A stretch of 64,000 bases of DNA from JAFDZW01 sp964404255. GTDB taxonomy: Bacteria; Bacteroidota; Ignavibacteria; Palsa-1295. Shown piece by piece: positions 17,301-25,205 of this stretch (positions are counted from its first letter, which is position 1; each line of letters starts with the position of its first letter). The notes under the pieces are model-generated. The model had not been told where the DNA came from and made no database searches. It saw only the letters and a list, made by a program, of their open reading frames with translations. Made by a program: the position numbers and the translations under genes. The stretch is taken from contig CAYOJJ010000016.1 of the NCBI GenBank assembly GCA_964404255.1, forward strand, positions 1 to 64,000, given 5' to 3'.

Positions 17301-18102
17301 TAATTTTTTGCCATTGCTGAGTACCGTCTTTATCCAATGTTAATACCAGTATATCCGGGTCGGGCGTCCAGCCATAATGAAAACCCGGAAGCTCGGATGA
17401 GTACGTCGAAGCGACAATAGCATAGCCGCCATTAGAAGTCTGGATGATCTGCGGTGAGAGTTCATCGCTATTGCCCCCGTAGATCTTGCTCCATTCGATA
17501 GATAGATCGGCGGCAAGCTTGAGGACATAGATATCTTTATCATCGGCATAGGAAGCCTTTGTTACCAACGCCAGCACCAGACCTCCATCGGTAGTACCTT
17601 TGGCGGAAATGGTATTGAAGAGTGTAACGGTTGGAGTTGGAATTATCTTCTTGGTTTTGAGAGACCCGTCTTTATTAAGCTCAAGGATCCAGAGAACCGA
17701 ATCAAGACCGGACTTACCGGCCAGATCGCCATCGACCGAAGAGGCATATCCGCAAATGATATAACTATCCGGCCGTTCGATGCAGGCAAGCGAGCGATCG
17801 CTTCTACTGCCGCCATACGTTTTTTGCCATTCGACCCTACCATTGCGGTCGAGTTTTGATATCCAATAATCTTCAGAGCTATTGTAGATGAAACCAACGC
17901 AAAGAAATCCGGAATCGGCGGTTTGAATTAATTGAGAACCCAATTCAGTATTATCCGGCGTACCATACGCATGAGCCCAATCCAATTCCACCGATGGCTG
18001 GGCATACCCAAGGGATGACCATAGAACGGCAGCTACTACGATCGAAAGTACCCAATACACACACAACCATTTCCCACCTGGGAGGGAATTACCATACTTC
18101 AT
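14383..18102 (-). CDS. large T9SS-exported protein with propeller and Ig-like repeats
   Basis: The 1239-residue protein has a signal peptide (residues 1 to about 35, ending SSLGYAQ). Residues of about 40-430 form a beta-propeller built of repeats such as WISKLDRNGRVEWQKTYGGS and VDKNWKIEWQKAYGGSYEEK. About five Ig-like modules of roughly 110 residues follow, each with NSGCDTL or NVGCDT, then ITYQLPNG and a D-T-T/S close (choice-of-anchor type). A cohesin-like stretch precedes the final T9SS type A sorting domain (QSLLPNPAST, then LNISGLQAGNHIL). The ATG at 18102 starts the signal peptide; the longer frame to 18219 is not used. The protein probably sits on the cell surface. Role is unknown. 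Confidence 0.82.
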   Translation of the reverse strand: MKYGNSLPGGKWLCVYWVLSIVVAAVLWSSLGYAQPSVELDWAHAYGTPDNTELGSQLIQTADSGFLCVGFIYNSSEDYWISKLDRNGRVEWQKTYGGSRSDRSLACIERPDSYIICGYASSVDGDLAGKSGLDSVLWILELNKDGSLKTKKIIPTPTVTLFNTISAKGTTDGGLVLALVTKASYADDKDIYVLKLAADLSIEWSKIYGGNSDELSPQIIQTSNGGYAIVASTYSSELPGFHYGWTPDPDILVLTLDKDGTQQWQKIIGGTFSDVAASISETPTGSFFITGKSYSNDGDLASLHTQYTDALLILVSSTGTLERIATLGDPSFSSSYPSEVHDGMATRDGGYIFCGTTYATSPNWVQVHLRPPYPAPADGWVVKVDKNWKIEWQKAYGGSYEEKFYSIVSTADGGYCAFGYTTSNDGDVTDFHGTPDIALGHADAWAVKFSQCRGPASPLFSLGDSIIFPDINSCSSPDSLIFSLMNNGCDSLRIVDITLASDSNIILGEKIGPGKTILGRTDSQLFQWHVHPGKAGVYRSAVTVSYRLPDGSIADTTLWLRTVIAPGAAIFDVKAAAKTFAPRSICNTGDSLVVTIQNSGCDTLHILKVVFANSGATLQGSSSPVANLADTNSLRLLWKLTPLTAGHFSASATITYQLPNGKIRDSTISVDATIFAGSATLVSSLASSQQVFAPRSVCDSGDSLTFSLSNVGCDTIVIRSISFSNDGKSLAGTSEGGNYLIDSNTLTIHWYLHPHGARNYTASVTVNYRNPDGTLHDTTFAISALVTHGAAEVTTTLGSANYVFPTRTRCDKADSISFSIGNSGCDTLKILSVQIVNDNTALVGEQSTTTTTLLSTDSLGFTWIVQPHDTGIYHSRITVTYQLPDGSIHDTSFSASVEVGYGSKAIEHFLTGLDLGKFSVCEGRDTTIHFYNVGCDTVHVSSLQLVGTGFAFDSTGPFILPPGDSVAVKVHGEFDASRLGGMTAELHVISDAGNALTLEITAGYAPPLRTPLEARAVLNGALKAGDTIAIALFAPGLPIAAAKTIDLDLSYNTDLMQYIGYEGPNTATYVNNHLQLSGNPFIVRSSDGSFGALQYRTFLTKDTKVHLSASNAHVNASDPFFELCIASLSTIAGDTAFSYEFRCGEQEIYDYLATGSFSIQSLLPNPASTIVTAVLSSKTEQPLTYHIYSILGLEEATGSIELHPGTSELPLNISGLQAGNHILTFSTPGLTTSRAFVKY

Positions 18103-18152
18103 ATTTTTCGGGGATAGAGATCTATATAAAGAACTCCCCAGGCCAGGTTTTA

Positions 18153-18602
18153 TTACCCCAAAAATGATAAAAAAATACTTCTGAAAAAGACACCGGTAGG
18201 AGGCTGGGGCATGGGGCATGGGTCTGACCAGTGGCTAGGTACTCCATGTTCTGGGAAAAGTATCATTTGGGTCTGATTATTGCCACTTTTTACCTCTTCT
18301 GTACCAATATATAGTTTCCTAGAAGTTTGCAGAATATATCCAAGCGTTTTTCCAAAATTGTAATAATGTAGAAAAACTTTATTGTCAGAGGTGATTCTTT
18401 GGTCTGCTATTCCAATCCATGGCCTAAAGTCAGCCTCGGAAGTCTTTTTCTGAAGAAGAAATGTTTCATTTGCGGATTTCCACAACTTTACCGTAAACCA
18501 GGCATAAATACTTGTAACTATTAAAATTAATAAATTAACTATGAGTCCCCACCATTGGGGCTCCGACCACCAACTACCCTGGCGCAATGCTGTAAATAAC
18601 AT
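18153..18602 (-). CDS. hypothetical membrane-anchored protein
   Basis: The 149-residue protein has one N-terminal membrane segment (WWGLIVNLLILIVTSIYAWF), then a soluble part with ETFLLQKKTSEADFRPWIGI and HYYNFGKTLGYILQTSRKLY. The arrangement, a single helix followed by a small beta domain with RPWIG and a later NFGKT, resembles uncharacterised small anchored proteins common in bacterial accessory DNA. The ATG at 18602 lies five bases after the stop of the preceding gene, so the pair is likely one operon. It is AT-rich compared with its neighbours, a sign of transfer. Confidence 0.55.
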   Translation of the reverse strand: MLFTALRQGSWWSEPQWWGLIVNLLILIVTSIYAWFTVKLWKSANETFLLQKKTSEADFRPWIGIADQRITSDNKVFLHYYNFGKTLGYILQTSRKLYIGTEEVKSGNNQTQMILFPEHGVPSHWSDPCPMPQPPTGVFFRSIFLSFLG

Positions 18603-18606
18603 AAAA

Positions 18607-19203
18607 TTATATGTTTTGAATAATAAGTTTGTACTTATCATCGAGAATATCAACAATGGTAGCCATATGGAGAGAGAAGCTGTCGTCTGGTGGTAACTCT
18701 AAAGATAAATCATATACTATTTTCATATGTTTTTGATTTACTCGGTCTTTCTCTCTTATCTTATCTTCTAAAATGTACCTTATAGCTTGTACCAACTTAT
18801 TAAAACATACAAGCAAATCTTGGAGAGGTATATTAATGCCGTATTCTTTCCAATATGCATTTGCAACGACCAGATGATCTCGGAGATTATCTCGAGCTTG
18901 GAATAACTCTCTTAGCTCAGTATCTCTAAGATGCCGCAATGTATTAGCGACATCTTCTTTAGAGTAAATCGCTTGCGTATTTAATATGGCACTAGAGTAT
19001 GAAGTGTTAAAACGAACCTGTTGAATTTTATCAGCCAGTTGATGATATAATATAACCCCATCCAGAGCAATTTTCAATTCCGTTTCGCCCTTAAATTTTA
19101 TTTTCCAGGATTTAAGACCTAAAAATGCAATCCGAGCTGTAATTAACGCTGAAGCTCCTACGGCTAAATCGCGAAAAGCTGTAGCTAAATCGGCGCAAAT
19201 CAT
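18607..19203 (-). CDS. hypothetical membrane-anchored helical protein
   Basis: The 198-residue protein is mostly helical. A hydrophobic N-terminal stretch (LAVGASALITARIAFLGL) is followed by long amphipathic helices such as LRDTELRELFQARDNLRDHL and CFNKLVQAIRYILEDKIREK. No catalytic motif is visible and no family was recognised. It starts at ATG 19203 and is followed at once by 18153-18602. AT-rich coding sequence and position beside an orphan phage portal gene suggest that this two-gene unit arrived as accessory DNA, which is inference. Confidence 0.55.
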   Translation of the reverse strand: MICADLATAFRDLAVGASALITARIAFLGLKSWKIKFKGETELKIALDGVILYHQLADKIQQVRFNTSYSSAILNTQAIYSKEDVANTLRHLRDTELRELFQARDNLRDHLVVANAYWKEYGINIPLQDLLVCFNKLVQAIRYILEDKIREKDRVNQKHMKIVYDLSLELPPDDSFSLHMATIVDILDDKYKLIIQNI

Positions 19204-19286
19204 TTATTACTATAATTTGGTAATGTGAAGATAGATATTAAACAAATATACTGCATTAAATGTGTTTAGGTGTTCTTAAATAAAAA

Positions 19287-19302
19287 AGGCCATTGCTGGC
19301 CT
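19287..19302 (-). terminator. intrinsic terminator of the orphan portal gene
   Basis: On the minus strand AGGCCAGCAATGGCCT forms a five-pair stem, followed by TTTTTATTTA. It lies 25 bases after the stop of the portal gene, so that gene appears to be a complete, separately terminated unit. Confidence 0.75.
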
Positions 19303-19326
19303 CTTTATTTTATTATTTTAAATAAT

Positions 19327-20856
19327 TTACTCACTTGCCTCTCGCTCCAGCAGTGCTTTTTCCGTTTCAGCTTCGATGCTTACTCCGAGTTGGCTTAGGA
19401 TATTCCAGGCGGTTTTGCGGGCGGTTTCTTTGGAGATCAGGCCGGTATCCGATAGGACCTGAATGCCGGAGGCGAATTTCTGTATCGAATCGGCGATGCG
19501 GTCCATGTTATTGCGCTCGAATGGGGTAAAGGTGACGTTGATCGTGATCGAACTGAGCTCGTCCTCGCTTAAGCGGCGCGTCTGGCCGGTATCGTCTTTT
19601 ATCATGCCAGCATTATTTTGCTGGATCATCACGTAGCGGAAGATAAATTGCAGATCGGCCGCCCACTCCTTGCGCTTCTGGTTGAACTTCGCATAGAGCG
19701 CCGGCATCTGCTCGACGGCCGTTGCGACATTCGTCTGCGAGCCATCGCCAAAGACAAACTCCGGTATGCCTGCCGAACCGACGGAGAGCAAGAGCAGTAA
19801 GCGAATGAGCGCCGTTACTTCTTCCATCTTAATCTCCGGCGATTTCAGCTCCATAGAAATGCGATCGGTATGCGCGAAAATTTTATTGCGTGGTATCTTT
19901 ACTTTGGACCACCGCTCGATCTCATCCTTCGTACCGTTCTTGATTGTCACATCGGAGATAATACCTCGCTGCAATTCGAGCGCCGTCACCGAATCGTAAA
20001 TACCCTGATCGAGATAATTTAAGAAATCGGAAATAGCAAAGGTATCGCCGCGGCCGAAGGTCTGATTAAGCAAATGATTGGAGCGCAGCAGAAATACGTT
20101 GCCGACGAGTTTGCCATAGTTGGGATTTGGTTTTGGAAGCTTTGCTTTGCCGGTGATAATAGTCTTACCACTCTCATCAAGCTGATCGGGAGAGTTATCG
20201 TAACGAATAACATCGAGCCAGCGGTCGGTTCGCTTATCCCACTTCACATCGTTCGAATGCTCGACCCACGTGCCGCGCGAGGTATTCATCTTCGTTGCCT
20301 GCGTGACATCGCTATCGCTGACGGTAATATCGCGAATCCAGGTTGCCGGAATAAAGCCGAACGTACATTGGCCCGTCGCTTCTTCGACGGAAACCGGAAT
20401 GCCGAGCGTTCCGAAGATCGAGCGTTCAAGGATCATCGCAGGCAGTTTTAAATCGAGCCGGTTCTTTGGTCCGGAGTAGGTATCGTTGATGCGGCGCAGA
20501 ATGGAATCGGTCACGCCATAGAGGTTAGCGTCTTTTGCGGAGACGGTAATATCAATGCCGAGGCCATAGACGAAATCGCGAATGAGTTCGTGAATGCGGT
20601 GATGCACGGCGTTCTGCTCCCAGAGGCGTTGCTGGATGCGATAGGCGCGCTGTAGGTTTAGGCCTGTGATGGGTTCGGTCCCATCGAGTGTGGGCCAGAA
20701 GTTCGTCGTAAGCGGATCATCGGAAGCAGGGTAGAGATCGCCCATTGCTTCGGCGATAGCAACATGTTCATGGTCGCTGCGAGTGGCCGGTGGAACAGGT
20801 GGCAGCGAAGCATCAAAAGAAGAAAACAAAGCAGCAAGACGCTCTCGAACAGTCAT
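19327..20856 (-). CDS. orphan phage portal protein
   Basis: The 509-residue protein resembles siphovirus portal proteins. A clip/wing-like N-terminal part carries QRLWEQNAVHHRIHELIRDF. A central stem region carries LRSNHLLNQTFGRGD and FLNYLDQGIYDSVTALELQR. Then comes the characteristic GIPEFVFGDGSQTNVATAVE loop, and a C-terminal crown with TFTPFERNNMDRIADSIQKF. Portals form the 12-mer through which DNA enters the capsid. No terminase, capsid or other phage gene is adjacent, and the sequence does not resemble the portal of the prophage at 45446. It is intact, has its own terminator, and uses ATG 20856 rather than TTG 20862. Either it is the last remnant of another phage, or it has been kept for a new use. 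Confidence 0.72.
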   Translation of the reverse strand: MTVRERLAALFSSFDASLPPVPPATRSDHEHVAIAEAMGDLYPASDDPLTTNFWPTLDGTEPITGLNLQRAYRIQQRLWEQNAVHHRIHELIRDFVYGLGIDITVSAKDANLYGVTDSILRRINDTYSGPKNRLDLKLPAMILERSIFGTLGIPVSVEEATGQCTFGFIPATWIRDITVSDSDVTQATKMNTSRGTWVEHSNDVKWDKRTDRWLDVIRYDNSPDQLDESGKTIITGKAKLPKPNPNYGKLVGNVFLLRSNHLLNQTFGRGDTFAISDFLNYLDQGIYDSVTALELQRGIISDVTIKNGTKDEIERWSKVKIPRNKIFAHTDRISMELKSPEIKMEEVTALIRLLLLLSVGSAGIPEFVFGDGSQTNVATAVEQMPALYAKFNQKRKEWAADLQFIFRYVMIQQNNAGMIKDDTGQTRRLSEDELSSITINVTFTPFERNNMDRIADSIQKFASGIQVLSDTGLISKETARKTAWNILSQLGVSIEAETEKALLEREASE

Positions 20857-20878
20857 AAGCAAAGTAAAAAAATGAAAT

Positions 20879-20940
20879 AAGGAACGCCGCAGCTTCTGCT
20901 GTGGCTTCGGGTTTTAACAGCTTCGGCGCGGAAGTTCCTT
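20879..20940. other. long inverted repeat upstream of the orphan portal gene
   Basis: AAGGAAC at 20879-20885 pairs with GTTCCTT at 20934-20940, and CCGC 20887-20890 with GCGG 20928-20931, enclosing about 36 bases with a further small CAG...CTG hairpin. It sits between divergent genes (portal, and a T9SS gene at 21003), so it could be an operator or a 5' leader structure for either. Confidence 0.4.
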
Positions 20941-21002
20941 TGTAACTTTGACTATAGGAAATAGTTTATTGAATGCGTCGTAATCCTTAACTCTATACTC
21001 TT

Positions 21003-22610
21003 ATGTCGGTGCTATCTTTATTGCTTTATGCTTGGGCTCTGGTAGGCGGAGTAGAAGAAGCCAAATTCCGGCCGGTACCTCATTTACTACTCTCCGATGC
21101 TGATTTCTTTACGATGACGGCGGTGGCTACGACCACTGGCGGTACTATTCTTGTAGGAGATGTTTACCAAACAAAAGATAGTAAAGAGCTTCCCCATTCT
21201 GGTATCACTAAGGTGCTTGACGATGGCGAAACTGATTGGTCGTTAATTATAGCCTCCGATAATATCCGTCTTACCAGTGTAATAAGCAGTTCAGGTGGTT
21301 CTATCTATTGTGGTGGAGTTCTCACTACATCTATTAGCTTGAAGCCGCGAAGGGTGCCACTGATTTTGAAATGTTCCTCCGATGGTTTACTTATTAAAAG
21401 TGTAGCCCTTTCCTTTGCTGACGATATTAATACTACCACTCTTAGCGAGTTAGCTGATGGTAGTATTAATATTGCTGCAACGGTGACGGCAACAGGGGCG
21501 TCCCGGGTAATTGCTACGATAGGAGTACTCGATACCGCATTACAGATTAGTCAGATGTCGGTTATTCAAAGTTCGACCCCGATCACCGGCGTTGTATCGA
21601 ACGGATATGTAGTGGGGCAATTAAATAATTTATTCTTTACCACAAGTATAAATAATACAATTCTTCTGGTGGGTTTCGATACGGCAGCCACAACGCATTT
21701 CAGCCGTTCTTTCCTTTCTGGCGGCCAGCAACTGACATTGGGGGGTGTTGTATACCGAATCGATGGATCGATAGCAGTAAATGCTAACATGGTTAGTAAT
21801 GCGACCTCTATTGCTACATGCGGTTTGTTTCAGATTAATCCTTCCGGTAAATTAGTAAATGCTTTTTCTTTACAAACTGCTACCGATGAAATCGGTACTT
21901 CTATCTCACGTGCATACGGGCCTTCCATTATTTTAGCAGCAAAAGGCAAACCTTCTCAATCGCCAGGGCGCGTATTTTTACTAGACAGTAATAATAATAT
22001 CACACAATGTATTCGAATGGGTCTTTTTGAAGGACGAGAAATGGTCCCTTATGTGACATCTATAGTTGATAATATATTGCCGATTACTGGCATCGTGAAG
22101 GATACTTCTGAGTTAAGATTCCAGACCTTTTGGGGGATAATGTCTCCGACGCTTGAGTGTTGCCAGTTTCTTCATGCCTCTGCTACTAAGCAGGAAGAAC
22201 TATTTACCGAGAATGATGCTACGCAATACCAAGTAGCCAAAGTAGCTATTGATACAGTTGCCGTGGAGATTCAATTTTCAGGGTCGTTGATCAATGAGAC
22301 AGTAAGTATGTGCGAAAGAATTCCTCAAACGGTAGTAATGAGCACGGATAGGCCTCTGGTTACTTTGAAAAATGTTGTACAGATCAATGAACCGTTGCAC
22401 TTGCGGTTATCAGATATACCTCAAGGAGATTATCGTCTTTCTTTGTGTACAATAAATGGCAATACAGTCTATCAAGAGAGAAGAGATATACAGGGACCGG
22501 AAGAAATTTCCATCCCCACCACCGGCCTGGTGAGCAGCATCTATTTTATCGAGCTACAGGATGCGAATTCTTTCGCAACGGTCTGGCGGGGGAAAGTAGT
22601 GATCGAGTAG
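21003..22610 (+). CDS. T9SS-exported paralogous protein A
   Basis: This 535-residue protein belongs to a local family (with 22614, 25206 and 27358). It has a short hydrophobic N-terminus (MSVLSLLLYAWALVGGVEEA), a body of repeated strands of the kind GTILVGDVYQTKDS and GSIYCGGVLTT that looks like a delta-60-type propeller, and a sorting tail with SSIYFIELQDANSFATVWRG. The signal peptide is weaker than in its paralogues and lacks a clear cleavage box. It is probably secreted and surface-attached; ligand unknown. It converges tail to tail with paralogue B, leaving three bases between the stops. Confidence 0.72.
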   Translation: MSVLSLLLYAWALVGGVEEAKFRPVPHLLLSDADFFTMTAVATTTGGTILVGDVYQTKDSKELPHSGITKVLDDGETDWSLIIASDNIRLTSVISSSGGSIYCGGVLTTSISLKPRRVPLILKCSSDGLLIKSVALSFADDINTTTLSELADGSINIAATVTATGASRVIATIGVLDTALQISQMSVIQSSTPITGVVSNGYVVGQLNNLFFTTSINNTILLVGFDTAATTHFSRSFLSGGQQLTLGGVVYRIDGSIAVNANMVSNATSIATCGLFQINPSGKLVNAFSLQTATDEIGTSISRAYGPSIILAAKGKPSQSPGRVFLLDSNNNITQCIRMGLFEGREMVPYVTSIVDNILPITGIVKDTSELRFQTFWGIMSPTLECCQFLHASATKQEELFTENDATQYQVAKVAIDTVAVEIQFSGSLINETVSMCERIPQTVVMSTDRPLVTLKNVVQINEPLHLRLSDIPQGDYRLSLCTINGNTVYQERRDIQGPEEISIPTTGLVSSIYFIELQDANSFATVWRGKVVIE

Positions 22611-22613
22611 CGG

Positions 22614-24242
22614 TTACTCTATTACCACTTTCTGGCGCCCGATCACCGAAAGGCTGTTAGCTTCGAGTACTTCTACGATATAGATTCCACTTGGTAAAGA
22701 AATGGTGGGTAGCTCTGTACTTAAACCGGATGCAGCCGTCAGTAGAGCGGAGCGGTATACTTCTTTTCCTACCAGATCGCGCATAACAACCAGATAACTA
22801 TCTGTATTCAGGTACGAAAGATCTATCTTGATAGGATGATGTGCTGATGAAGGATTAGGATGTGCGAGTATCGGGCCCGTCGAAAAATCGCTGCGAACTG
22901 TGTTAGGAACCGTACTGCAAAGGACGGTTGTGCCTGGGTGATGGGTGATCATAGAAAATGTTTGTTTACTTTGGATTACCGTACCATCGGAATATTGCAT
23001 TGCCAGTGCAGTGTCCTGTATCTCTGCTATAGTAGTGGTTACTGTAGCAGGCTCAACGTTGCAGCCTTCCAGCGTATCGGAAAACACCTGATAATTAATA
23101 CTCGGAGAATCGATCGTAGCCGAAAAATCTTCGCTTGAAATATAGGCATAGCGGGTAGGGCTGGAACGTAGAGGCTGAAGTGTAGCATAAGGGCCGGGAC
23201 GCTCTTTGAAAATATTAGCTGCTGCTTTTACTGTGCCGGAGCTATTTACCGTTATAATATATTGCTCTGGGAAGGTGGTAAAAAGGCCGCATAGCCCTCC
23301 GAAGGCCGTTTGAAAAATACTTTCGCATTGCGATGGAAATATAAAGCTATATTGTGTTGCCCGCTGAAGATGCCCGATATCGGTAAACTGTAGTAGTATC
23401 GGTTGCAGACCGTGGCCAACACGCGTAGAACCGGCAAGGACTATTGAGCCATCAGATAATTGAAGCAAATGTGATGGAAAGATATCCGATGTTATCGAAG
23501 CATACGACGACTGAGTAATAAGAGTCCCGTTACTTTCAAGGCGAAGTAAGGATATCATCGTATAGTGCCCACTGTCACCGGGATGCGGTAGCACTGAATT
23601 GGCCAGTATAATAGTCGAATCAGTGCACTCCATTACAGCAGTAGTTTCTATATGCTGAGCAGTATCGGAGTTAACGGAAATTGTCCGGCACCAGAGCGGC
23701 GTACCGGTACTATCGACTTTGAAAATAAACCCAAATCGTTCTCCCCAATGCACGGGCTTTGACGGAAACCACTGCCCAACGAATAGTACACCATTATCAT
23801 GAGTAGGACAGCTTGCATTGATCAGTGCGCTTGCGCCAATACTATAACGGCAAGCCCAGCGGAGCGTACCATCATTATTAGTTGATACAGCGACGGGCTG
23901 TTGACTTAAGGTAAGAATTACGAGACCGGCAGCAATAATAGCGCCATCCTTGCTTACCGATGTCGTTTGGAAATTGAAAATACCGTAGGCCTCGCTGCTG
24001 GTATCGGCAAATTGATCCATCCAGGCGATCTCACCCGCGGGGGTAAATTTCATAAGAAGGCCGTCGTTTTTTGCGATAGGGTTTGTACATCCGGAGGCAG
24101 CAATAGTGCCATCGGGAAGTATTGCGCTGGAAGAAGGCGTTGCCAGGAAGTTCAAAAAGCTGGCCGTTTCCGTAAGGGGCTGCGCCATTGCGCCGATGCT
24201 TGTCAGGCTTAGTATTAATAGGATAATGATGGACTGTCTCAT
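22614..24242 (-). CDS. T9SS-exported paralogous protein B
   Basis: The 542-residue protein starts with a good signal peptide (RQSIIILLILSLTSIGAMAQ). A beta-propeller-like body of recurring motifs follows: DGTIAASGCTNPIAKNDGLL, DNGVLFVGQWF, DGSIVLAGSTRVG. A sorting domain with ILAHPNPSSAHHP and SGIYIVEVLEANSLSVIGR ends it. Its C-terminal tail is the most diverged of the local family, with the WRGK box replaced by GRQK. It lies on the opposite strand to its paralogues. Function beyond export is unknown. Confidence 0.75.
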   Translation of the reverse strand: MRQSIIILLILSLTSIGAMAQPLTETASFLNFLATPSSSAILPDGTIAASGCTNPIAKNDGLLMKFTPAGEIAWMDQFADTSSEAYGIFNFQTTSVSKDGAIIAAGLVILTLSQQPVAVSTNNDGTLRWACRYSIGASALINASCPTHDNGVLFVGQWFPSKPVHWGERFGFIFKVDSTGTPLWCRTISVNSDTAQHIETTAVMECTDSTIILANSVLPHPGDSGHYTMISLLRLESNGTLITQSSYASITSDIFPSHLLQLSDGSIVLAGSTRVGHGLQPILLQFTDIGHLQRATQYSFIFPSQCESIFQTAFGGLCGLFTTFPEQYIITVNSSGTVKAAANIFKERPGPYATLQPLRSSPTRYAYISSEDFSATIDSPSINYQVFSDTLEGCNVEPATVTTTIAEIQDTALAMQYSDGTVIQSKQTFSMITHHPGTTVLCSTVPNTVRSDFSTGPILAHPNPSSAHHPIKIDLSYLNTDSYLVVMRDLVGKEVYRSALLTAASGLSTELPTISLPSGIYIVEVLEANSLSVIGRQKVVIE

Positions 24243-24306
24243 AGTAGTATAATTGGATCATCGAAAGAAACAACTTATGCACGGGTAAATGATTACACCT
24301 GGTCTG

Positions 24307-24354
24307 GCAACTTCTTTTGCCACGGTTTAGCGGGAGAAGGTGGTGATCGAGTAA
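24307..24354 (+). pseudogene. relic of a T9SS sorting tail (1)
   Basis: In frame these bases read ATSFATV, stop, REKVVIE, stop. This matches the tail ANSFATVWRGKVVIE of paralogue A, with the Trp codon turned into TAG and upstream residues missing. Preceding codons TPGLA fit the TTGL start of the same tail, so an internal deletion removed the middle. Confidence 0.65.
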
Positions 24355-24428
24355 AAAACCTTTGTCACACGGGGCCGGGGTGGGTCGTTTACTTGGTATT
24401 GTAATTAACTACTAACTCTTAAACGACT

Positions 24429-25004
24429 ATGAAACACTACATGACACGCATCGCACTGGCCGGCTTTTTTGCTTTGGCACTCGGACTTTTGTTCAACGAT
24501 TCACAAGCAGCGCTCAATTCCTACCTGCAGCTTAAAGGGCAGACCAATGGTAAGACTTACCGCTGTACCATCGATGGCAATGGCAAATTCACGTTCTCGA
24601 ATGTCGAACCCGGGCAATACGATCTCGTTGTTGTCTGCGATGGCAAAGGCGATTGCCCGAGCACGATCGAGATTTCGAGCTTTTCGTGGGGCGTCTCGAA
24701 TTCCGGTTCGATGAGCTCCGCCAGCGTCAGCGGCAGAAACACCCCGGTGACTCGCTCGAATATCTCGAATAACCGCACCGCCAGCTCGTCATCGGTTACC
24801 TCTAATGGCAGCCGTGTTGCCTGCGCCGATCTCAATGGCGATGGCATTCTGGATGTGATCACTTCGCCGGTCAGCTTTTCGGTAAGTTCTGCATCGGTCA
24901 GCTCCGGCTCGAAGGTGGTCTTTCACGATCTTACGGTTATGAGCATGTGCTCGCCGGGTGGGAAATTGACCGCTACCTACGATCTGAAAAAAGGCGTAAA
25001 ATAA
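24429..25004 (+). CDS. secreted Ser-rich protein with Hcp-like motifs
   Basis: The 191-residue protein has a signal peptide (residues 1 to about 28, ending NDSQA). It then carries SYLQLKGQTNGKTYRC, TIEISSFSWGVSNSGSMSS and, near the end, FHDLTVMSMCSPGGKLTATY. These match, in order, the first strand, the IxxxSFSWGVS box and the F-x-D-x-x-x-x-x-x-x-S-P-x-L box of Hcp (type VI tube) proteins. Inserted between them are a carboxypeptidase-regulatory-like GKFTFSNVEPGQYDLVVVCD and a Ca-binding-type loop DLNGDGILD. Hcp proteins normally lack signal peptides, so this is probably an Hcp-fold protein used outside the cell. It is flanked by two dead sorting-tail relics and followed by a terminator. Confidence 0.6.
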   Translation: MKHYMTRIALAGFFALALGLLFNDSQAALNSYLQLKGQTNGKTYRCTIDGNGKFTFSNVEPGQYDLVVVCDGKGDCPSTIEISSFSWGVSNSGSMSSASVSGRNTPVTRSNISNNRTASSSSVTSNGSRVACADLNGDGILDVITSPVSFSVSSASVSSGSKVVFHDLTVMSMCSPGGKLTATYDLKKGVK

Positions 25005-25024
25005 TATCTCTTAGCTTACCCATC

Positions 25025-25057
25025 AAAGCCTCATTGCTCTGCAACGGGGCTTTTTTT
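25025..25057 (+). terminator. intrinsic terminator after the Hcp-like gene
   Basis: AAAGCC at 25025-25030 pairs with GGCTTT at 25048-25053, with CATTG and CAACG pairing inside, followed by seven T. It starts 20 bases after the stop codon. Confidence 0.75.
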
Positions 25058-25105
25058 ATGTAGGGAGTTTGTAACTATTAGGGGTGCCGGAAGTTTATTA
25101 GAATG

Positions 25106-25180
25106 TTCTTTGCGATAATCGAACTACAGAATGCCAATTCATTTGCAACCGTGTGAAAAGGGAAGATAGTTGTAGAATAA
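25106..25180 (+). pseudogene. relic of a T9SS sorting tail (2)
   Basis: In frame this reads FFAIIELQNANSFATV, stop, KGKIVVE, stop. It matches the tail of paralogue C (FIELQDANSFATIW...KVVVE) with the Trp codon changed to TGA. No coding sequence for the rest of such a protein lies upstream. It ends 25 bases before the start of paralogue C. Confidence 0.7.
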
Positions 25181-25205
25181 GGATGTTATCTTTGAAATTT
25201 GTAGT

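Noticed and set aside
24429..25004. Type VI secretion locus
   Set aside because: Only Hcp-like motifs in one secreted protein; no sheath, baseplate, VgrG or membrane-complex gene in the window.
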